A stretch of DNA of 64,000 nucleotides from Saliniradius amylolyticus (GTDB taxonomy: Bacteria; Pseudomonadota; Gammaproteobacteria; Enterobacterales; Alteromonadaceae): positions 806,001 to 870,000 of the forward strand of contig NZ_CP029347.1 in assembly GCF_003143555.1 (NCBI RefSeq), in the 5' to 3' direction. Positions within the stretch are counted from its first letter, which is position 1. Each line of letters starts with the position of its first letter. The translations under genes and the position numbers were made by a program. Under the pieces are notes generated by a model. It was not told the origin of the DNA. It was given only the letters and a program-made list of their open reading frames with translations, and made no database searches. Below, one piece after another: positions 56,353 through 64,000 of this stretch.

Positions 56353-58314
56353 ATGATCGCTGAGCTTGGACACTATTCACTGGCGCTGGCGCTGTTTTTA
56401 ACCCTGCTGATGGCAATTTATCCGCTGTGGGGAGCGCAATCCGGTAATGATACTATGATCGCCTCAGCCAAGCCGTTGGCGGTGGGGGCATTCCTGTTTA
56501 CGGCGTTGTCTTATGCCTGTTTAACCTACGCCTTCTTAACCCATGATTTTACCCTCGCCTATGTGGCACAAAACTCCAACACTCAGTTGCCCTGGTACTA
56601 TCGGGTCACTGCGGTCTGGGGCGGCCATGAAGGCTCGTTTCTACTCTGGGTGCTGATCTTCTCCATCTGGACGGTGGCCGTGGCCCTGTTCAGTCGAGTG
56701 ATGCCGGCAGCCATGGTGGCGCGTGTGATCGGGGTTCTGGGGCTTGTGGGGGTCGGCTTTTATTTATACATGCTGACCGTTTCCAACCCGTTCGAACGTT
56801 TACTGCCGTTTTTCCCTGTGGATGGCCGTGATCTCAATCCGCTGTTGCAGGATTTTGGCATGATCATTCACCCGCCGCTGCTGTATATGGGCTACGTGGG
56901 CTTTTCGGTGGCCTTTGCCTTTGCCATCTCCGCGTTGATCTCAGGCCAGCTGGATTCGGCCTGGGCACGCTGGTCACGCCCGTGGACACTGGCGGCCTGG
57001 GTATTTCTGACGCTGGGAATCGCCCTTGGTAGCTGGTGGGCTTATAACGAGCTGGGCTGGGGCGGTTGGTGGTTCTGGGACCCGGTGGAAAACGCTTCCT
57101 TTATGCCCTGGCTGGTGGGCACGGCTTTATTGCACTCTCTGGCCGTTACTGAAAAGCGAAAGTCGTTTAAGTCCTGGACGGTGCTGCTGGCCATTGCTGC
57201 CTTTTCATTGAGTCTTTTGGGAACCTTCCTGGTGCGCTCCGGCGTTTTGGTGTCGGTGCACTCCTTCGCCAGTGACCCAAGCCGAGGCTTGTTTATTCTG
57301 GGCTTGTTGGTGTTGGTGATCGGCGGTTCTTTATTGCTTTACGCCTTAAGAGCACCGGCTCTGCAGAGTGTGGGCCGTTATGAGCTGATTTCCCGTGAGA
57401 CCATGCTGATTGGCAATAATATTCTGCTTTCGGCCGCTACCCTGGTGGTGTTGCTTGGCACCTTGTTACCCTTAGTACATAAGGAACTTGGGCTCGGTTC
57501 TATTTCGGTGGGTGCCCCCTTTTTCAATCAGATGTTTACCTACCTGATAGTGCCTTTCGTATTCTTGCTGTCTATCGGGCCTTTGAGTCGCTGGAAACGC
57601 CAGCCTTTAGGGGCGCTTAAGAATCAGTTGTTGTTGGCTGCAGGAATCAGTCTGGTCGCGGCACTGCTGATTGGCTTTGGCAACGAACCGGTGTCTTACT
57701 TAGCCATTTTGGGACTGGCGCTGAGTTTCTGGGTGATGCTCGCCACCATTCAGGAAATTTATCAACGCATTGGTCATCAGGCCTCGCCCATGGCGGGGCT
57801 GACTAAGCTGACCCGCAGTCACTGGGGCATGGTGCTGGGGCATTTGGGCTTTGCGGTGATGCTTATCGGTATTACCGGGGTGAGCAATTATTCCGAAGAG
57901 CGCGATGTACGGATGAGTGCCGGTCAAAGCCTGATGGTGCAGGACTATCAGTTTCGTTTTAATGGTGTCGAGTCTTTAAAAGGGCCTAATTACAGCGGCA
58001 ATGTGGCTAAGCTGGATATCTTTCGGGATGATCAACAGATCGGTCATCTGGAGGCGGAAAAACGCTTCTATCCGGTTCAGCGTAACACTATGACCGAGGC
58101 GGCAGTAGATGTGGGCCTGACGCGGGATCTTTATGTAGCGCTGGGCGAGTCCTTTGACGATGGCAGCTGGGCACTGCGGATTTATGTTAAAGCCTATGTT
58201 CGCTGGATTTGGGGGGGCGCCATCCTGATGGCTTTGGGGGGCTTACTGTCCATGAGCGATAAACGCTACCGGGTGAAAGTGAAAGGCAAGCGTTCGACGG
58301 AGGCCACAACATGA
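56353..58314 (+). CDS. ccmF: Cytochrome c synthetase CcmF
   Basis: A 653-residue membrane protein that, with CcmH/I, ligates haem to apocytochrome c. The WWD motif GWGGWWFWDPVENASF starts near residue 235, and about 14 hydrophobic segments are visible. The stop overlaps the ccmG ATG. Confidence 0.97.
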   Translation: MIAELGHYSLALALFLTLLMAIYPLWGAQSGNDTMIASAKPLAVGAFLFTALSYACLTYAFLTHDFTLAYVAQNSNTQLPWYYRVTAVWGGHEGSFLLWVLIFSIWTVAVALFSRVMPAAMVARVIGVLGLVGVGFYLYMLTVSNPFERLLPFFPVDGRDLNPLLQDFGMIIHPPLLYMGYVGFSVAFAFAISALISGQLDSAWARWSRPWTLAAWVFLTLGIALGSWWAYNELGWGGWWFWDPVENASFMPWLVGTALLHSLAVTEKRKSFKSWTVLLAIAAFSLSLLGTFLVRSGVLVSVHSFASDPSRGLFILGLLVLVIGGSLLLYALRAPALQSVGRYELISRETMLIGNNILLSAATLVVLLGTLLPLVHKELGLGSISVGAPFFNQMFTYLIVPFVFLLSIGPLSRWKRQPLGALKNQLLLAAGISLVAALLIGFGNEPVSYLAILGLALSFWVMLATIQEIYQRIGHQASPMAGLTKLTRSHWGMVLGHLGFAVMLIGITGVSNYSEERDVRMSAGQSLMVQDYQFRFNGVESLKGPNYSGNVAKLDIFRDDQQIGHLEAEKRFYPVQRNTMTEAAVDVGLTRDLYVALGESFDDGSWALRIYVKAYVRWIWGGAILMALGGLLSMSDKRYRVKVKGKRSTEATT

Positions 58315-58883
58315 AGAAGATTGCCTTATTTGCTCTGCCGCTGGGCTTGTTTGCGCTGGTGTCGGTGTTTTTATTGTCGGGGCTGTTCTCCGATCCCAGA
58401 GAACGGCAGTCCACCCTAATCGGTCAGCCGGTACCGGATTTTAATTTACCCGACGTGATGGACGATAATGTGCGTTATGGCCCAGAAGTGTTCGCCGGTA
58501 AGGTGACGCTGCTCAACGTCTGGGGGACCTGGTGTGTCACCTGCGCGGTGGAGTTGCCGTATTTAACCGAGCTGCGCCAGCAGGGCGTACGCATTGTTGG
58601 GCTGTACTACGAAGCGGATATGGACCCGGATTTTGGCGGCAAGAGCTTAACGGCAATGCGCCAGGATATCCGCCAGACACTTGGACGGCTGGGTAATCCT
58701 TATCAATTTAATATCTTCGATGAGAAGCGGCAGTATTCGTTGGATTTGGGCGTTACCGGTGCGCCGGAAACCTTCCTTATCGATAAGCAGGGCGTGGTGC
58801 GCCTGCATCACATCGGCGATGTGAATGAGCGGGTATGGCAAAACCAGATCCAGCCGCTCTATCAGGAGTTACAACAGCAATGA
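58311..58883 (+). CDS. ccmG: Thiol:disulfide interchange protein CcmG (DsbE)
   Basis: A 190-residue membrane-anchored thioredoxin that keeps apocytochrome cysteines reduced. N-terminal anchor residues about 3-24. The active site is WCVTC (Cys75, Cys78), a Val in place of the usual Pro. It overlaps ccmF and ccmH. Confidence 0.95.
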   Translation: MKKIALFALPLGLFALVSVFLLSGLFSDPRERQSTLIGQPVPDFNLPDVMDDNVRYGPEVFAGKVTLLNVWGTWCVTCAVELPYLTELRQQGVRIVGLYYEADMDPDFGGKSLTAMRQDIRQTLGRLGNPYQFNIFDEKRQYSLDLGVTGAPETFLIDKQGVVRLHHIGDVNERVWQNQIQPLYQELQQQ

Positions 58884-59317
58884 GACTATTTAGCGTACTT
58901 CTGATGCTGCTAAGCCTGGGTGCGACAGCGCAGCAGGAGCGATTCCATTTTGAAGATCCTGCCAAAAGACAGCTTTTTAACGAGCTGAGCGCAGAGTTAC
59001 GCTGCCCTAAATGTCAGAACCAGAATATTGCCGACTCCAATGCCATGGTGGCCAGAGACTTAAAGCGTAAGACCTATCAATTGGTACAACAGGGGCAGAG
59101 CAAGCAGCAAGTTATTGAGTATATGAAACAGCGTTATGGCGATTTTGTTTATTATCAGCCGCCGGTAACGCCACTGACATCTTTGCTATGGCTGCTGCCA
59201 GTAGGCTTTATTTTGCTGGCGATAATGGCTCTGGTTGTGCGACGTCGTCGGCAGGCTGCGATATCAGAGGACATACTCAGTGAGGCCGATAAGCTTCTGG
59301 ATAAGGAGGAACAATGA
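58880..59317 (+). CDS. ccmH: CcmH, cytochrome c maturation thiol protein
   Basis: A 145-residue periplasmic protein with signal peptide, the LRCPKC motif (Cys42, Cys45) and a C-terminal membrane helix (about 100-120). It reduces the apocytochrome disulfide. The ATG at 58880 overlaps the ccmG stop and follows AGGAG; a longer frame starts inside ccmG and is rejected. Confidence 0.95.
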   Translation: MRLFSVLLMLLSLGATAQQERFHFEDPAKRQLFNELSAELRCPKCQNQNIADSNAMVARDLKRKTYQLVQQGQSKQQVIEYMKQRYGDFVYYQPPVTPLTSLLWLLPVGFILLAIMALVVRRRRQAAISEDILSEADKLLDKEEQ

Positions 59318-60525
59318 CAGCCTTTTGGATAGCTCTTGGTGTATTGACCTTGGCGGCCTTGCTGTTTCCTCTGTGGGCCTTGTGGCGGCATCACCAGGTC
59401 GAGCGCGTTAGCAGCGGCCAGTTGAACGCCAGCATTACTCGCCAGCGGTTGCAGGAACTGGATGTCGAAGTGGCAGAAGGGCTGCTCTCAGAGCGCGATT
59501 ACCAGCAGGCGGTAGAGGATGTTAAAACGGCGCTGGTACTGGAGCAGCACGAAGAGCGTCCTAGTCATTCCAAAAGAAGCTGGCTGGCCTTGCTGATTGG
59601 CACTGTTATTGCGGCGGTGGTAACGGCAGTGGTTTATGTCAGCGGCAGTGGTATCGAGTCGCTGCAACACTGGCAGCAGACGAAAGGGCGCATTGGTGAT
59701 TTAGGCAAGCGCATTGTGGTCGATGCCGACCCCTCTATTACCCGGCAGGATCTGAGCGATTTTGCCCTGGCGCTTCGAACCCGGCTGCAAGCTGAACCCG
59801 ATGCACCAGAAGGCTGGTTGCTGCTGGGGCGGGTGCATGCCAGTTTAAACCGTCACGATGCGGCCATCGAAGCCTTTGACAAGTCCCTGGCGCTGGACGG
59901 CTCCCGCGACAGTGCAAGGCTGAATCTGGCCCAAAGTCTGGTATCCACCGGGCGTGAAGAAAATCTAACACGAGCTTTGCACATTCTTTCACCGCTAAAG
60001 GAAGCCACACCAGGTGACAGTAGTGTGCTAGGACTGATGGCCATTGCCGCTACTCAGTTGGGGCAAAAGGATCTCGCCATCGACAGCTGGCAGGAACTAG
60101 CAGCCATGTTGCCCGACGATAATCCCATGCAAGCAGAAATTGACGCCCGGATCGGTGAACTGACCGGTAAGATCACCGGCATTGATGTGGTGATTGAGCT
60201 GGCTGGCTCCTTGCGTGATCAAGTGCCAGAAGACGGCATGCTGGTTGTGTTTGCCCGTCCTTCGGATACTGAGTCGGGCATGCCGGTGGCTGTGGTGCGC
60301 CAGCCCGTATCCCAGTGGCCGGTACAAGTGACGCTTACCGACGCCGACAGTGTTATGCCCAGTCAGCGTTTATCCGACTTGCAACAGGTGACCCTGACCG
60401 CTAGAGTCTCCGCCGATGGTGATGTGATGGCCGCCAGTGGCGAGCTGCAGGGGCAAGCTCAGGTGATCTTAACGCCCCAAAAAACCGTTAAAGCCCAGAT
60501 TCGAATCGATAAGGAATTGGAATGA
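59314..60525 (+). CDS. ccmI: CcmI, TPR apocytochrome chaperone
   Basis: A 403-residue protein with two N-terminal membrane helices (about residues 3-22 and 88-110), a TPR region (about 160-260) and a C-terminal globular domain. CcmI holds apocytochrome c for the CcmF/H complex. The mlaA ATG overlaps its stop. Confidence 0.9.
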   Translation: MTAFWIALGVLTLAALLFPLWALWRHHQVERVSSGQLNASITRQRLQELDVEVAEGLLSERDYQQAVEDVKTALVLEQHEERPSHSKRSWLALLIGTVIAAVVTAVVYVSGSGIESLQHWQQTKGRIGDLGKRIVVDADPSITRQDLSDFALALRTRLQAEPDAPEGWLLLGRVHASLNRHDAAIEAFDKSLALDGSRDSARLNLAQSLVSTGREENLTRALHILSPLKEATPGDSSVLGLMAIAATQLGQKDLAIDSWQELAAMLPDDNPMQAEIDARIGELTGKITGIDVVIELAGSLRDQVPEDGMLVVFARPSDTESGMPVAVVRQPVSQWPVQVTLTDADSVMPSQRLSDLQQVTLTARVSADGDVMAASGELQGQAQVILTPQKTVKAQIRIDKELE

Positions 60526-61310
60526 GTCGCATCTATTTTATTGTAGTAATCAGCCTGTTGTTGTTAGGGGGCTGCAGTTCATCACAGCAAGCAGAGCAGC
60601 GTGCCGAGGCTAACCAGCCTTCAATGGCCGGCAGTGATAAGTACGAACAGCGCGATCCGCTTGAGCCTGTCAACCGCCCCTTCTGGACACTGAACTGGGA
60701 TTACCTGGATCCCTATCTCATCCGGCCGCTAGCGGTAGGGTATAAGACGGTGATGCCAGATTTTGCACGCACGGGATTGTTAAATGCGGCCAATAATTTG
60801 TCGGAGCCCGCCAGTGCCTTAAACAACCTATTACAAGGTGATATGGAAGAGTCCTTGATCAGTGTGGGACGCTTTGTAGTGAACTCTACTTTTGGTCTGT
60901 TTGGCACCCTGGATGTGGCCACCGATATGGGCTTGAATTTAAAAGAAGAAGAATTTGGTCAAACCCTTGGCGTGTGGGGTGTGGGCAATGGTGCCTATTT
61001 GATGGTGCCCGCGATGGGTCCCAATGATTTGCGCGCTGCTGCTGGCAGCGCCGTGGATAATGCTTATTTTCCTATCGATAATCTTGCCTGGCAGGTAAAC
61101 CTGTTTCGAGTGGCGGTGCAGGCGCTCGAAGCCCGCATCGATCTGATGGCTCAGGAGCAGATGATCAATGGTGCCGTGGACCCTTATGCCATGGTGCGGA
61201 ATGTTTACTTCCAAAAACAGGACGCCGACTTGAAAGATGGCAAAGTGGAGATCTCCAGGGAAGAGGAAGAATTAAACGATGATATTGACGCTTACCTGAG
61301 AGACCTTTAA
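60522..61310 (+). CDS. mlaA: Outer-membrane lipoprotein MlaA (VacJ)
   Basis: A 262-residue lipoprotein that removes mislocalised phospholipids from the outer leaflet. The lipobox is LGGC (Cys18), and DPLEPVNRPFW, LLNAANNLSEPASALNN and NSTFGLFGTLDVA are MlaA signatures. Overlap with the ccmI stop places it in the ccm operon, away from mlaBCDEF genes. Its stop overlaps the stop of a convergent DUF454 gene. Confidence 0.95.
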   Translation: MSRIYFIVVISLLLLGGCSSSQQAEQRAEANQPSMAGSDKYEQRDPLEPVNRPFWTLNWDYLDPYLIRPLAVGYKTVMPDFARTGLLNAANNLSEPASALNNLLQGDMEESLISVGRFVVNSTFGLFGTLDVATDMGLNLKEEEFGQTLGVWGVGNGAYLMVPAMGPNDLRAAAGSAVDNAYFPIDNLAWQVNLFRVAVQALEARIDLMAQEQMINGAVDPYAMVRNVYFQKQDADLKDGKVEISREEEELNDDIDAYLRDL

Positions 61311-61669
61311 TGCTGTGGCTCTGGCCGCAGCCAGAGCCACAGCAAAACGAAGGTACAAATCAGGGTCACAATTATGGCCAACCAGCTGTTGGCCTGACTC
61401 ATCCATAACAGCAGCATGCTGAGCCCGATCAACAGGGTGGCCATATATTTAGCGCGCCGACGCACATAGCCACCACCTCGCCACTGACGAATATCATCAC
61501 CGAACTTAGGATGGCCCAGCAGGTAATTTTCCAGTCGGGGCCACCCCTTGCTACTTGCCCAGGCTGCCACCAGAATGAAGGGGACTGTGGGCAAGCCCGG
61601 AAGCAACACCCCGATGAATCCAGTTATGAGCGACAACGAGGCAAGAATACGCCAGTAGATTGCTACCAA
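61307..61669 (-). CDS. DUF454 (YbaN family) inner-membrane protein
   Basis: A 120-residue protein with three or four hydrophobic segments, including ASLSLITGFIGVLLPGLPTVPF, the family signature. The TTG at 61669 has GGAG eight bases upstream; an upstream in-frame TTG at 61708 is an alternative. The stop codon overlaps that of mlaA. Function is unknown. Confidence 0.78.
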   Translation of the reverse strand: MVAIYWRILASLSLITGFIGVLLPGLPTVPFILVAAWASSKGWPRLENYLLGHPKFGDDIRQWRGGGYVRRRAKYMATLLIGLSMLLLWMSQANSWLAIIVTLICTFVLLWLWLRPEPQH

Positions 61670-61841
61670 TGGTGCAGCTCCGCCTCTGTTATAGTGAATA
61701 AAAACCAATACATTAATATTCGCTCATTAGTGCTAGAAACGCACGCCTTGTGATGTGTTTCCGCATAGCTGAACTTTATTCTGTTATAACGGGTAAACAC
61801 AGGTGTATTTTTGATTAAGCAATAAAACCATGGAGTGAGTA

Positions 61842-62702
61842 ATGGCACAAGACAGCTACACCCCACCTAAGGTTTGGGCCTTCGACAACGAAAGCGGTGG
61901 TAAATTTGCCAGTATCAACCGGCCTACCGCCGGGGCCCGGTTCGATAAGACCTTGCCCAAAGGTGAGCAGCCGTTTCAACTGTATTCTCTGGCAACGCCG
62001 AATGGCGTCAAGACATCCATCATGTTTGAAGAACTGCTGGAAACGGGCATTAAGGAGGCTGAATACGACGCCTGGCTGATCGACATTGGCGAGGGCGAGC
62101 AGTTCGGTAGCGGCTTTGTTGAACTTAATCCCAACTCCAAGATCCCGGCGTTGCTGGATACCACTACCGATACCCGAGTGTTTGAATCAGGATCTATCCT
62201 GCTGTATTTGGCTGAGAAGTTTGAGGCCTTCATCCCCAGCGATCATCGAGGCCGGACTGAGTGCATGAACTGGTTGTTCTGGCAGATGGGCAGTGCGCCC
62301 TTCCTGGGGGGCGGCTTTGGGCACTTTTATAACTATGCGCCCGAGAAGCTGGAATACCCCATCAATCGCTACGCCATGGAGACCAAACGTCAGCTGGATG
62401 TGCTGGATAAGCATCTGGCCGAGCATCAGTATATGGCAGGCAAAGATTACTCCATCGCCGATATGGCCATCTGGCCTTGGTATGGCGTTTTAGCCCAAGG
62501 CAAATTGTATGATGCCGGTGAATTTTTACAGGTGCAGGACTACAAGCATCTTCAACGCTGGACTGAGCAAATAGCCCAGCGCCCCGCCGTTCAACGGGGC
62601 CGGATGGTCAATCGCGTTTGGGGAGAGGAACACGAACAGCTACATGAACGCCATCACGCTAGCGACTTTGAGCATAAGACTCAGGATAAGTTAGGGTACT
62701 AA
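61842..62702 (+). CDS. yghU: Glutathione S-transferase YghU-like
   Basis: A 286-residue GST. VFESGSILLYLAEKF marks the thioredoxin fold, and MNWLFWQMGSAPFLGGGFGHFY with the C-terminal LHERHHASDFE closely match E. coli YghU, a Nu-class enzyme with disulfide-bond reductase activity. GGAGTGAGT lies upstream of the ATG. It is monocistronic. Confidence 0.93.
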   Translation: MAQDSYTPPKVWAFDNESGGKFASINRPTAGARFDKTLPKGEQPFQLYSLATPNGVKTSIMFEELLETGIKEAEYDAWLIDIGEGEQFGSGFVELNPNSKIPALLDTTTDTRVFESGSILLYLAEKFEAFIPSDHRGRTECMNWLFWQMGSAPFLGGGFGHFYNYAPEKLEYPINRYAMETKRQLDVLDKHLAEHQYMAGKDYSIADMAIWPWYGVLAQGKLYDAGEFLQVQDYKHLQRWTEQIAQRPAVQRGRMVNRVWGEEHEQLHERHHASDFEHKTQDKLGY

Positions 62703-62710
62703 ATAAGAAA

Positions 62711-62785
62711 TGGCGTCCCCACTAGGAATCGAACCTAGATCTAAGCCTTAGGAGGGCCTTGTTTTATCCATTAAACTATGGGGAC
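62711..62785 (-). tRNA. tRNA-Arg (anticodon CCT)
   Basis: On the minus strand a complete cloverleaf: acceptor GTCCCCA/TGGGGAC, D-arm with AATGGATA loop, anticodon stem AGGCC/GGCTT with loop CTCCTAA (anticodon CCT, reading AGG), T-arm CTAGG/CCTAG with loop TTCGATT. The 3'-CCA is encoded. It lies 61 bp downstream of flgT on the same strand, and no integrase or attachment duplication is visible. Confidence 0.96.
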
Positions 62786-62845
62786 AAACTACCAAGCATC
62801 GATCGGAAGCAGGATTATTGCTGATGCAGTAGTTTTTTGAAAGCC

Positions 62846-63982
62846 CTAACGCTTGGTGACAAAGTCATTTGGCTGAATATTCAGCAAAGGCTGGCCGTTA
62901 ACAGACTCTACTACCGCAGAGGTGCCGGAGATGGACATCACCTGTACCTTAAAGGGGTGCAGTTGATACTGGTAATGGCTATTGCCTTCGGTGTCAAAGA
63001 ACTGCCCGAGTTTGAATACCTGCATTTGGTCTCCCTGATTAACGCCGTGTTCCCGTCCCAGGTTTATGGTGATTTCTTCGCCCACAACTCGCACCACCCG
63101 ACCATAAGAGGGCAGGCAGGCAACTTCCTCATCGACGCGCTCAGCGATGCGTTGCAGTAAGTTATTGACGCCACTGCCATAGGTGGAGCTCCAGAATGCC
63201 CCGGAGGCGGCATCGACGATTTCGTTGTGGGGGTATGACCAGAGTGCCTGAGTTTGGAAGGTGTCGGTAAACAATAGCTCGCCGGTAATGCCGTTAATCA
63301 GATAAGCGCGCAAACTAAAGTGGCGTTGTGTTTGGTCCGACTGCCAGAAGCGCAGGCTACCTGCAGATTCCACCTTGTGACTGAGATCGAGAATTTCGCC
63401 AAACAGTACCAGTTGAGTCCCCGTATCGCGAGACAGGGTGATGGCCTGCTGGGTCATATCCTGCTGAGGGCTGTAGTAGTTAGGGAAAATATGGTCGATG
63501 CGGGCATGGCCGGCACTGACGCTGAAGTTCTGCTCCAGCCTGCGGGGCACGGTTTCGCCCAATTCATACAGTTGTCCGAGGCGAGCCTGAGCGCGCTTGT
63601 AAATGGGGAACCAGGTGGTGGCGATATCTTTCTTATAGCCGGTAATGTCACAGTCGGTCTTGGCCGGGAAGATGTCGGCGCGAATGGTGACGGAGATCAG
63701 ATCGCCGCTGTAGTTCTCCGAGACCATTTCCACGCTGTTAACTTCGCCACCGGAGAGTACCTCCAACCGGTCATCGCTGAGCAAGCCATCGGTGAGCTTT
63801 TGGATACTGGCCACCTTGGCCCCGGAAAACAGCAAGGCTTGTTTGATGGCCTCTTCGGTGGCCATGCGCCGGGCATGTTCCCGGTTACCCTGGATGATGG
63901 TCGCCTGGCCACTGGCTTCGTACCAGATGGCTTCAGCGCCCAGAGGCATAAATAGAACAAAGAGTAGTAACAGTCGTCTCAC
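62846..63982 (-). CDS. flgT: Flagellar H-ring protein FlgT
   Basis: A 378-residue periplasmic protein that forms the outer part of the H-ring in sheathed or polar sodium-driven flagella of Vibrio-type bacteria. It has a signal peptide (about residues 1-18) and then three domains; the N-terminal one contains WYEASGQATI and MATEEAIKQALLFSGA, the FlgT N-domain hallmark. The GTG start at 63982 is near the window end, so upstream partners are not seen. Confidence 0.88.
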   Translation of the reverse strand: MRRLLLLFVLFMPLGAEAIWYEASGQATIIQGNREHARRMATEEAIKQALLFSGAKVASIQKLTDGLLSDDRLEVLSGGEVNSVEMVSENYSGDLISVTIRADIFPAKTDCDITGYKKDIATTWFPIYKRAQARLGQLYELGETVPRRLEQNFSVSAGHARIDHIFPNYYSPQQDMTQQAITLSRDTGTQLVLFGEILDLSHKVESAGSLRFWQSDQTQRHFSLRAYLINGITGELLFTDTFQTQALWSYPHNEIVDAASGAFWSSTYGSGVNNLLQRIAERVDEEVACLPSYGRVVRVVGEEITINLGREHGVNQGDQMQVFKLGQFFDTEGNSHYQYQLHPFKVQVMSISGTSAVVESVNGQPLLNIQPNDFVTKR

Positions 63983-64000
63983 CTTGATACTCGCTATGTC

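Noticed and set aside
62711-62785. tRNA-Arg as an integration site
   Set aside because: No integrase, no partial tRNA duplication and no change in gene character on either side.

Overview
The window is a 64 kb, gene-dense stretch of a gammaproteobacterial chromosome. Gene content and order (flhA-flhF-flhG-fliA-cheYZAB-parC-parP-cheW followed by ccmABCDEFGHI, a FlgT homologue, GlcB with a long AceA, and DUF47-Pit) point to a polar-flagellated marine bacterium near Alteromonadaceae. This placement is inferred from gene content, not from a tree. No phage, IS element, rRNA or CRISPR array is visible. One tRNA is present.

Region 1 (1-4.9 kb) holds the end of prfB, lysS, a translationally coupled DNA-alkylation repair pair (Ada/AlkA fusion and Ogt), a gene-free stretch of about 590 bp with a duplicated 55-bp hairpin repeat, and an HU gene. 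Region 2 (5-20.6 kb) is a phosphate block: ppx-ppk, pstCAB-phoU (no pstS or phoBR in view), a DUF47 accessory gene with pit, a DUF2490 beta-barrel candidate and an MSP130-like ('choice-of-anchor I') lipoprotein with a short collagen-like stalk. gcvR and oxyR sit among them. PhoB-type half-sites (CTGTCAT-like 7-mers every 11 bp) occur before ppk, before DUF47-pit, across the DUF2490 start in reverse orientation, and as a five-site array before the lipoprotein gene. Together these look like a clustered Pho regulon.

Region 3 (20.6-34 kb) carries a FabH-like ketosynthase, a glyoxylate-shunt cluster (glcB, a LysR regulator, aceA), cheV, a degenerate HD-GYP gene and the leuABCD operon. A 22-codon leader peptide rich in Leu codons and an attenuator precede leuA. 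Region 4 (34.2-46.4 kb) is the flagellar/chemotaxis operon. It starts at a sigma-54-type promoter before flhA and runs through flhF, flhG, fliA, cheY, cheZ, cheA, cheB, parC, parP, cheW and a DUF2802 gene, with many stop/start overlaps. CheA has three 44-residue linker repeats that resemble the C-terminal CheY-binding tail of CheZ.

Region 5 (46.6-64 kb) has a 1,503-residue propeller-PAS-GGDEF-EAL sensor, a coupled FliK-like/FlhB-C-like pair on the minus strand, the full cytochrome c maturation operon ccmABCDEFGHI running into mlaA, a DUF454 gene, yghU, tRNA-Arg(CCT) and flgT. The most unusual signals are the Pho half-site arrays with their MSP130-like and DUF2490 targets, the CheA repeats, the flhA inverted repeat that abuts the start codon, and the leu attenuator.
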